A stretch of DNA of 64,000 nucleotides, taken from NCBI GenBank assembly GCA_002395805.1, contig DGVB01000037.1:62001-126000 (forward strand), written 5' to 3'. Every line of letters begins with the position of its first letter. Position 1 is the stretch's first letter. The notes beneath the pieces were generated by a model that was not told where the DNA came from, searched no databases, and was given only the letters and a program-made list of their open reading frames with translations. The DNA comes from Bacteroidales bacterium UBA4295 (GTDB lineage: Bacteria > Bacteroidota > Bacteroidia > Bacteroidales > Paludibacteraceae). Positions 58,278 through 64,000 of this stretch are shown in pieces. The position numbers and the translations under genes were made by a program.

Positions 58278-59747
58278 TTATAATGCTTTGAGTGCGGCTA
58301 AAACGTATTGGTAGAATTTCTGTACCGTAGCGATATTGACGCGCTCGTCGGGACTATGCGGGTGCTCAATCGTCGGGCCGAAAGAAATCATCTCCATTCC
58401 GTCGTATTTAGCTCCGATGATACCGCATTCGAGGCCGGCGTGAATAATAACGATACGGGGCGATGCGCCAAACTCTTTCTCGTACGTTGCTTTCATCGTA
58501 GCGAGGAGTTGGCTCTTCAAATTGGGTTTCCATCCCGGGTATGCGCCGCTGAACTGTACGTCGGCTCCGGCGAGCGAGAAAGCGGACTGAATGATCGATT
58601 GCAGTTCCTCTTTACGGCTCTCCACCGACGAACGGGTAAGGCAGCAAACCTCAACGACATGTACCATTTGGTCATTTACCATTTTGGTATTTGTAGAGAT
58701 CATAGCGAGGTTGTTGGAGGTCTCGACGATGTCCGGCGCCTCGGGGATAACACGGTAAACACCATGCGGACAGAGCGTGATGGCATGGATGAGATAGTCC
58801 TGAATCTCCTCCGGCATCTCGGTCTTCGGGCACTCTACTTCTTTGGCTGTACAGGTAATACCTCCGTCCACTCCGTCGTATTCGCTCAGGAATAGATCTT
58901 CACAGCGGTCGATGAGATCCTGCACGTCCTGATAGCTATCCGCCGGAATCGTGATAACAGCTGACGCCTCGCGCGGAATAGCATTGCGGAGCGAGCCTCC
59001 TTCTACGCATACCAAGCGTGCCTCGTAATTAGCCACAGCCTCTTTGAGCACACGGAAGAGCAGTTTGATAGCGTTCGCGCGCTGGAGATGGATGTCGCAT
59101 CCCGAGTGACCGCCTTTGCAGCCCTTGATTTCTATTTTCAAAGCGATGTCGCCCTCTTCGGTCTCTACCTCCTGGTAGCAGAACGTAGCCGTCGTATCCA
59201 CACCTCCGGCGCATCCCACATAGAGTTCTCCTTCGGTCTCCGAATCGAGGTTCAGCAGATATTTGCCCTTGAGCCATCCGGGTTGAAGGGCATTCGCGCC
59301 GTACATTCCGGTCTCTTCGTCAATGGTGAAGAAAGCCTCCAAGGGCGGGTGAACGGCACTCTTGTCTGCCAGAATAGCCATCGCTGTAGCCACACCGATA
59401 CCGTTGTCAGCACCAAGGGTCGTACCGTCGGCTGTAACCCACTCTCCGTTTTCTTCTACATAGGCCTGGATAGCATCTTTCTCAAAATCAAAGATTTTGT
59501 CGCCGTTCTTCTGAGGCACCATGTCCATATGTCCCTGGAGGATAACACCCGGATGGTTCTCCATTCCCGGGGAAGCCGGTTTACGGATGAGAACATTGCC
59601 GATTTCGTCCTGGAGAGTCTCCAGACCGAGTGATTTACCGTAGTTAACAAGGAAATCCGCAATCTCTTTGCGTTTACCGCTGGGACGCGGAATCCGGGTA
59701 AGGCTGTAGAAACAATTCCACAAACCTTGAGGTTGTAAGTTTTTCAT
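58278..59747 (-). CDS. pepD: Aminoacyl-histidine dipeptidase (PepD family)
   Basis: A zinc dipeptidase of the M20 family, cytosolic. The 489-residue protein has GHMDMVPQ (metal histidine and aspartate, about 78-85), LGADNGIGVATAMAI, FTIDEETGMYGANAL (catalytic glutamate pair) and NLDSETEGELYVGCAGG, and a later HAGLECGIIGAKYDGMEMISFGPTIEHPHSPDERV with the last metal histidine. Length and domain order are those of PepD. It lies 3 nt after the asparaginase stop on the minus strand, so the two are one operon for peptide and amide nitrogen use. Confidence 0.95.
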   Translation of the reverse strand: MKNLQPQGLWNCFYSLTRIPRPSGKRKEIADFLVNYGKSLGLETLQDEIGNVLIRKPASPGMENHPGVILQGHMDMVPQKNGDKIFDFEKDAIQAYVEENGEWVTADGTTLGADNGIGVATAMAILADKSAVHPPLEAFFTIDEETGMYGANALQPGWLKGKYLLNLDSETEGELYVGCAGGVDTTATFCYQEVETEEGDIALKIEIKGCKGGHSGCDIHLQRANAIKLLFRVLKEAVANYEARLVCVEGGSLRNAIPREASAVITIPADSYQDVQDLIDRCEDLFLSEYDGVDGGITCTAKEVECPKTEMPEEIQDYLIHAITLCPHGVYRVIPEAPDIVETSNNLAMISTNTKMVNDQMVHVVEVCCLTRSSVESRKEELQSIIQSAFSLAGADVQFSGAYPGWKPNLKSQLLATMKATYEKEFGASPRIVIIHAGLECGIIGAKYDGMEMISFGPTIEHPHSPDERVNIATVQKFYQYVLAALKAL

Positions 59748-59750
59748 ATG

Positions 59751-60782
59751 CTAATCAATTGTTAGTTCTCCACATAAATCTTTGCCGAGCAATTCGCGAA
59801 CCTTTGCCGTGTCTTCGGGGTTTTCGCCGAAGAGAAGCATCATCTTGGTAAGCAGGGCTTCCGTCGTGATATCGTGTCCGGAGAGAACCCCTGCCTTCAT
59901 CAGATTGAGCGAAACGGCATAAAGACCCATTTCTACCGAACCGGTGTTGCATTGCGTCTTATTGACAATAACAATACCTTTATCTACAGCCGACTTGAGT
60001 TCGCGGTAGAGCCATTTGTCGGTAGGTGCGTTTCCTGCGCCGAAGGTCTCCAGCACTACTCCTTTTAGACCGCGTGTGCGCAGCAACGCGCGCACGACAG
60101 GCTGCTGTATTCCCGGAAAAAGTTTGAGCACCGCCACATTGCAATCAAAGGAAGTATGGAGCCTCAGCGGCGCATTCGGATCGCTGTAATGAACCAGATG
60201 CGGCTGGTAAGTGATGTGTACACCGGCTTTCGCCAGCGCAGGATAGTTGTAACTATTGAAAGCCGAGAAATGCTCGGCGTTGCGTTTTGTAGTACGGTTT
60301 GCGCGGAAAAGCCGGTCCTCGAAATAAATGGTCACCTCCGGCACGATAGCATTGCCTTCTTCGTCTTGCGCCGCCGCTATCTCAATCGCTGTCAGCAGAT
60401 TTTCCTTGGCATCCGAGCGGAGAACGCCTACCGGCAACTGCGAGCCGGTGAAGACCACAGGTTTGGAGAGATTCTCCAGCATGAAAGAGAGGGCCGAAGC
60501 GGAATAAGACATCGTGTCGGTGCCATGCAGAATCACAAAGCCGTCGTATTCGTCATAATGGTCATAGACCATTTTCGCCATCCTAACCCAACAGTCGGGA
60601 TTGACATCCGAAGAATCCAAGAGCGGAGAGAAAGCCTGAATATCCACATGAATACTGCCTTCAAAAAGCTCGGGCATAAATGCCTTGAAGGTCTCCATAT
60701 CGGCCGGAACCAAAGCTCCGGACACTTTGTCCCGCACCATAGTAATGGTGCCTCCGGTAGAAATCAAAAGTACTTTGCTCAT
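59751..60782 (-). CDS. ansA: L-asparaginase, type I (cytosolic)
   Basis: Hydrolyses asparagine to aspartate and ammonia. The 343-residue protein starts MSKVLLISTGGTITM (first catalytic threonine in STGGTI) and has GFVILHGTDTMSYSASALSFML (second threonine with aspartate), VVFTGSQLP and GVVLETFGAGNAP. There is no signal peptide, so it is the cytosolic class. Start is the ATG at this N terminus; an in-frame start at 60971 would extend through the promoter and the neighbouring divergent gene. Confidence 0.95.
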   Translation of the reverse strand: MSKVLLISTGGTITMVRDKVSGALVPADMETFKAFMPELFEGSIHVDIQAFSPLLDSSDVNPDCWVRMAKMVYDHYDEYDGFVILHGTDTMSYSASALSFMLENLSKPVVFTGSQLPVGVLRSDAKENLLTAIEIAAAQDEEGNAIVPEVTIYFEDRLFRANRTTKRNAEHFSAFNSYNYPALAKAGVHITYQPHLVHYSDPNAPLRLHTSFDCNVAVLKLFPGIQQPVVRALLRTRGLKGVVLETFGAGNAPTDKWLYRELKSAVDKGIVIVNKTQCNTGSVEMGLYAVSLNLMKAGVLSGHDITTEALLTKMMLLFGENPEDTAKVRELLGKDLCGELTID

Positions 60783-60805
60783 AGCATTTCCACAAATATG
60801 CGGTG

Positions 60806-60836
60806 CAAAATTACAATTTTTTTTGCATATATGCAA
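60806..60836 (-). promoter_or_regulatory. Promoter of ansA-pepD
   Basis: Minus strand: TTGCATATAT with TTG at 60836-60834, 20 nt, TAATTTTG at 60813-60806. The -33 core is the palindrome TTGCATATATGCAA (60823-60836), shared with the divergent response regulator promoter. Confidence 0.85.
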
Positions 60837-60853
60837 ATTATTTCGTAACTTTG
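60823..60853 (+). promoter_or_regulatory. Promoter of the response regulator gene
   Basis: TTGCATATAT with TTG at 60823-60825, 20 nt, TAACTTTG at 60846-60853. It uses the same 14-bp palindrome as the minus-strand ansA promoter. Confidence 0.85.
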
Positions 60854-60872
60854 CGGCGGATTTTTGAATATC

Positions 60873-61550
60873 ATGGCTACACGAATCCTGATAATAGACG
60901 GTGACATCAGCCTTTCTACCGTGCTGAACGACTATCTGGTCAGCCGCGGGTACAAGGCGCATGTGGTACATACCGGGCGCGAAGGACAGGAATGTCTGAA
61001 GGAGAGCTCATGGGATATCGTGCTGACGGAGTTGCAGGGATTAGGGATGAACGGCTATGAGTTGCTCAAAGATATCCGTCACCGGCTACCGAATATTCCT
61101 TTGATTGTATTAACGACCCGTACCGACCGCGAGGACCAGATGCGGGCTTTTCAGTTGGGATGCGACGACTACCAGACCAAACCGTTTACGATGGATATCC
61201 TGATATGCCGGATAGAAGCTATCCTGCGGCGGGTACGGGCATTGGAGGAAAACAAACAGAAGGTATTCGAATTAAACGGCAAAGTGTTTGACGCCGTACA
61301 TCAGACCTTTGACGGCAAACATATGTCCTCGAGGGAAAGCGATTTGCTTTTAATGCTATGCCGGCATGAAGGCGACGTGGTGGACAAACACCGAATTTTA
61401 GTAGCGCTATGGAAAGAGGACAATGCTTTTACAGCGCGATCTTTAGGCGTGTATATCAATCACTTACGGCAATTTCTGCGACCTGCGAACTATGAGATTA
61501 TTGCCGTGCGGTATAAAGGGTACAAGCTCGTTAAAAACGAGCATTTGTGA
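60873..61550 (+). CDS. Atypical OmpR-family response regulator
   Basis: A 225-residue DNA-binding response regulator. Receiver domain about 1-120 with VLTTRTDR (switch threonine) and CDDYQTKPFTM (conserved lysine). The phospho-acceptor site, normally aspartate, reads IVLTELQGLGMNG with glutamate at 53, and the first acidic pair is DGD, with glycine in place of the second acid. The C-terminal winged helix (about 130-225) ends with AVRYKGYKLVKNEHL, as in OmpR/PhoB proteins. Overall similar to the RprY type of Bacteroidales. No histidine kinase gene is adjacent. The start is ATG, with an in-frame TTG three codons earlier. Confidence 0.9.
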   Translation: MATRILIIDGDISLSTVLNDYLVSRGYKAHVVHTGREGQECLKESSWDIVLTELQGLGMNGYELLKDIRHRLPNIPLIVLTTRTDREDQMRAFQLGCDDYQTKPFTMDILICRIEAILRRVRALEENKQKVFELNGKVFDAVHQTFDGKHMSSRESDLLLMLCRHEGDVVDKHRILVALWKEDNAFTARSLGVYINHLRQFLRPANYEIIAVRYKGYKLVKNEHL

Positions 61551-61572
61551 TTTGTAATTTGTAATTTAAGAT

Positions 61573-62217
61573 ATGAGATTAATAGCTCCTAGTGTATTAT
61601 CAGCAGACTTTGGTCATTTGGCAGAGGATTTAGAGATGATCAACCGCAGCGAGGCGGACTGGCTGCATGTGGATGTGATGGACGGTACATTCGTGCCGAA
61701 TATATCGTTCGGTTTTCCGTTGATGAAGCCGTTCAAGCAATATTGCACGAAGCCGCTGGACGTGCATCTTATGATTGTTCATCCCGAGAAATACGTGGAG
61801 CGTTTCTGCGACGCAGGTGCATGGTCGGTAGGTTTTCATCTGGAGGCTGTGGACGATCCGATGCCTGCATTGGAGATGATCAAAGCGAAAGGCGTTCGGA
61901 CTTGTCTGACGATCAATCCGGATATCGATGTGAAGCGTCTGGTGCCTTACCTGGACAAAGTGGATATGGTATTGCTAATGAGCGTTTTTGCAGGATTCGG
62001 CGGGCAGAAATTCATTCCGGAGACGATGGATAAGATCCGTTTTATCCGCGAAGAGATAGACCGCCGCGGGCTGAAGACGTTGATCGAGATAGACGGTGGA
62101 GTCAACACAGAGAACGCCCATGCACTATTCGATGCCGGTGCAGATGTGCTGGTAGCAGGAAGTGCCGTTTTCGGTGCGAAAGATCCGGAAGAGGCCATCC
62201 GGTTAATGAAAAATTAA
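61573..62217 (+). CDS. rpe: Ribulose-phosphate 3-epimerase
   Basis: Interconverts ribulose-5-phosphate and xylulose-5-phosphate in the pentose phosphate pathway. The 214-residue TIM-barrel protein has LIAPSVLSADFGHLAEDLEMI, WLHVDVMDGTFVPNISFG, LDVHLMIVHPEKYV, FHLEAV, LLMSVFAGFGGQKFIPETM and IEIDGGVNTENA, all the metal and substrate motifs of Rpe. It follows the response regulator after a short gap with TTTGTGATT-type repeats. Confidence 0.96.
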   Translation: MRLIAPSVLSADFGHLAEDLEMINRSEADWLHVDVMDGTFVPNISFGFPLMKPFKQYCTKPLDVHLMIVHPEKYVERFCDAGAWSVGFHLEAVDDPMPALEMIKAKGVRTCLTINPDIDVKRLVPYLDKVDMVLLMSVFAGFGGQKFIPETMDKIRFIREEIDRRGLKTLIEIDGGVNTENAHALFDAGADVLVAGSAVFGAKDPEEAIRLMKN

Positions 62218-62274
62218 AAATCACGGGATAATATACTATGTATATTATAGGTTGTACCGGGATACGATATAACC
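62217..62274 (+). repeat. 58-bp repeat, copy 2 (comEC leader)
   Basis: The same element as at 19421-19478, in the same orientation relative to the following gene, between rpe and comEC. Confidence 0.85.
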
Positions 62275-62308
62275 AGTACCTGTATAGTACAAGCGCGTTA
62301 AAACATCC

Positions 62309-63343
62309 ATGCGCGATAGAATAAGAGCATATCCGATGATCGTATTGCTGCTGCCGCTGGTGGCGGCAATATTGCTTTTTGTAGAGAGGCCGCCGAAATA
62401 CGGTACAAAGAAAGCGCCTAATGCCATGCAGGAGCGGCTATACGGCAGGTTGGAAGCAGGAGGATTGAGCGGCGACGAGTTAGCCACAACAGGTGCCTTG
62501 ACTTTAGGATACAAGGAAGATTTGGATAAGGAATTGAAACGCCATTTTCAGGCTTCCGGCGCTGCGCATGTACTGGCAGTAAGCGGGCTGCATACCGGTA
62601 TCATCTATGGAATTTTAATAGGATTGCTCACTTTAGGCAGACGTTATAAACCGTTGTACGAAAACCGATTAGGGCGATGCGCATTGAGTACGATTGTTAT
62701 TTCGGCCATGTGGGGATACGCATGGTTGACGGGCATGACTCCTTCGGTCGTTCGGGCCGTACTGATGGTGACGATTTTTGAAGTCGGTCGGATGGCCTAC
62801 AGGCAAGCCTTTTCTCTCAACACCATAGCCGCGGCGGCTGTGCTGATCTTACTGGTACATCCGCAGGATTTATGGAGCGTGAGTTTCCAGCTCAGTTTTG
62901 CGGCGACGGCGGCGATAGTGGTACTATTAGCCTACCCATTCCCTCTCTTAATAAGGAAGGGAATCGGAGCCCAAATCACACGATATTTCGGAGGAATTAT
63001 TTTAGTCAGCCTTGCGGCACAGTTAGGGACTTTGCCTATCACGATGTACTATTTCGGCCAGATTAGCAATTATTTTCTTCTGACGAACCTGATTGTGCTG
63101 CCGATAGCCGCTTTTTTGGTGCCCTGCGGGTTGGTTTCTATCGCTTTGGGCGGCAGTTGGTGCGGCGTGCTGTTCAGCAAGGTTACACGGGCACTGGCTT
63201 GGGCTATGAATCATAGCGTGGAATGGATAGAGAGTCTGCCCGGTAGCACCACCAAAGTATCTATCGGTTTAGGAATGGTAGTGATTTACTACGTGCTGTT
63301 TCTCGGGTTTTGTATAGGTGTCCAGCCGCGAGAAAAAGTATAA
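62309..63343 (+). CDS. Short ComEC/Rec2-type competence protein
   Basis: DNA-uptake channel protein. The 344-residue protein has the competence (ComEC membrane) domain from the characteristic GAAHVLAVSGLHTGIIYGILIGLL onward, GYAWLTGMTPSVVRAVLM, WSVSFQLSFAATAAIV and ITMYYFGQISNYFLLTNLIVLP, with about seven to nine helices. It lacks both the N-terminal OB-fold/DUF4131 part and the C-terminal metallo-beta-lactamase part of full ComEC (usually 650-780 residues). The stretch FPLLIRKGIGAQ is encoded by a C-rich palindromic repeat. The 58-bp repeat lies in its leader. It may work with the DprA at the left end in natural transformation, if the short form is functional. Confidence 0.85.
   Translation: MRDRIRAYPMIVLLLPLVAAILLFVERPPKYGTKKAPNAMQERLYGRLEAGGLSGDELATTGALTLGYKEDLDKELKRHFQASGAAHVLAVSGLHTGIIYGILIGLLTLGRRYKPLYENRLGRCALSTIVISAMWGYAWLTGMTPSVVRAVLMVTIFEVGRMAYRQAFSLNTIAAAAVLILLVHPQDLWSVSFQLSFAATAAIVVLLAYPFPLLIRKGIGAQITRYFGGIILVSLAAQLGTLPITMYYFGQISNYFLLTNLIVLPIAAFLVPCGLVSIALGGSWCGVLFSKVTRALAWAMNHSVEWIESLPGSTTKVSIGLGMVVIYYVLFLGFCIGVQPREKV
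62930..62966. repeat. C-rich palindrome-like repeat inside comEC
   Basis: TACCCATTCCCTCTCTT-AATA-AGGAAGGGAAT, a relative of the repeats at 14907 and 25401, read in frame as AYPFPLLIRKGIG. Confidence 0.65.
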
Positions 63344-63368
63344 TTTATTAAGAAAAACATGTGCGCGC

Positions 63369-63399
63369 TTGCGTATATCAAAAAAAAGTTGTATCTTTG
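63369..63399 (+). promoter_or_regulatory. Bacteroidota-type promoter
   Basis: TTGCGTATATC with TTG at 63369-63371, 20 nt, TATCTTTG at 63392-63399; 28 nt before the last gene of the window. Confidence 0.82.
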
Positions 63400-63427
63400 C
63401 AGCCGTTTTAATGGTGTACGCATAGTA

Positions 63428-64000
63428 ATGAAGAAATTATTGGGGATATGGATGATTATCTGCCTCGCGACATGCGCCTGGGCAGAGACCGTGTTTACCT
63501 TTACCTCGTCAGAGGATATGAGCCAAACGAAAGACGGCATTACGATGGCTATCGCGAAGGGCAACGGTCAAAATAATCCCACAGTAACTACCGACTACGA
63601 GACCAAGCAGCCGGAGATGCGTTTATACACAGGAAATACCATTACTATCTCCGGTAACGAATTGAAAGACATTCAGTTGGTATGCGCCCGAAGCAGCGCG
63701 AGCAACAAGAACTACACCGGTTTGAGCGCCAGTACAGGAGATTTGGTATCCGGCGGCGAAGCGGCAGGCAAGAACGACTGGAAAGTAGATCACTGGACGG
63801 GGAGCGCACAAGAAGTGGTGTTTACCCTGACAGGAACAGGTCAGAGACGGATACAGAAAGTAGTGGTAAACGGCGCAGAGGTAGTGATCGGTCCTGTTGA
63901 AATCCAGTTGCCGACGGAGGAAGATCTGGTAGCGGACTATACCTATACAGAGCCGACTGTCGTGAACGTACCGGACACCCAATTTTTCAAGAACGAATAT
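63428..64000 (+). CDS. Exported protein, partial (runs off the window)
   Basis: At least 190 residues. Signal peptide MKKLLGIWMIICLATCAWA, then a beta-rich region (ETVFTFTSSEDMSQTKDGITMAIAKGNGQ, MRLYTGNTITISGNELKDIQLVC, VVFTLTGTGQRRIQKVVVNGAEV) that resembles the ligand-binding or cell-surface modules of other Bacteroidota secreted proteins. The 3' end is beyond position 64000, so domain content and any C-terminal sorting tail cannot be seen. Its own promoter lies 28 nt upstream. Confidence 0.75.
   Translation, partial: MKKLLGIWMIICLATCAWAETVFTFTSSEDMSQTKDGITMAIAKGNGQNNPTVTTDYETKQPEMRLYTGNTITISGNELKDIQLVCARSSASNKNYTGLSASTGDLVSGGEAAGKNDWKVDHWTGSAQEVVFTLTGTGQRRIQKVVVNGAEVVIGPVEIQLPTEEDLVADYTYTEPTVVNVPDTQFFKNEY

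Overview
The window reads as a chromosomal segment of an uncultured-type gut Bacteroidales (Bacteroidota). The evidence is a Bacteroidota-specific promoter grammar (a TTG at -33, about 20 nt, then TAnnTTTG) found before many genes; a short primary sigma factor of 286 residues; GldD; a Porin_10-like outer-membrane protein; secreted giants with a shared C-terminal tail resembling a sorting signal; a short ComEC; and a geranylgeranylglyceryl phosphate synthase of the type found in this phylum. Base composition is moderate and coding density is high.

Layout. 1-2361 (minus): coiled-coil secreted protein, upp, VanZ-like protein and a dprA cut by the window edge. 2506-5285 (plus): DUF5063 protein, RNase D-like exonuclease, alkaline phosphatase. 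5370-12907 (minus): two very large secreted multidomain proteins with related modules. 13052-19232 (minus): a BASS-type transporter, then dusB, a PgpH-like HD phosphodiesterase, a GGGP synthase-TadA fusion and gldD. 19533-25396 (plus): manC and a glycogen/alpha-glucan cluster (debranching enzyme, GT4 synthase, GH57), followed by a porin, a ClpC-like ATPase, thioredoxin, tRNA-Arg and rpoD. 31500-33886 (minus): ribbon-helix-helix protein, outer-membrane protein, N-terminally short RNase R. 34061-36622: glycogen phosphorylase. 37169-45905: a small membrane protein and a 2786-residue adhesin-like protein. 46138-50732: AAA ATPase, panD, a frameshifted GxxExxY gene, tgt and an LptF/G permease. 50780-51073: a stand-alone sorting-domain-like peptide. 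51434-58227: typA, tig, mpl, dCMP deaminase, S41 protease. 58278-60782 (minus): pepD and ansA. 60873-64000: atypical response regulator, rpe, comEC and a secreted protein cut by the window edge.

The most unusual content is a dense population of short repeats, several of which have been taken into coding sequence. Five arrays alternate a fixed linker (TGTAAGACC or TGAAAGACC) with different small hairpins whose stems co-vary. Three near-identical-length elements (121-122 bp) have CTTTTGAATG/CATTCAAAAG ends, and two of them lie inverted around the GxxExxY gene like a small composite element. There are also 58-bp direct copies upstream of manC and comEC, C-rich palindromes, and GTTGAAA and AATAATG tandem arrays. 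DusB, the BASS transporter, GldD, ManC, ComEC, Mpl and the GGGPS-TadA linker all carry such sequence in frame.

Together the ordinary genes cover glycogen turnover, envelope biogenesis, tRNA modification, proteostasis and pyrimidine/pantothenate salvage or synthesis. Functions are read from sequence motifs recalled from known families; no database search was run.
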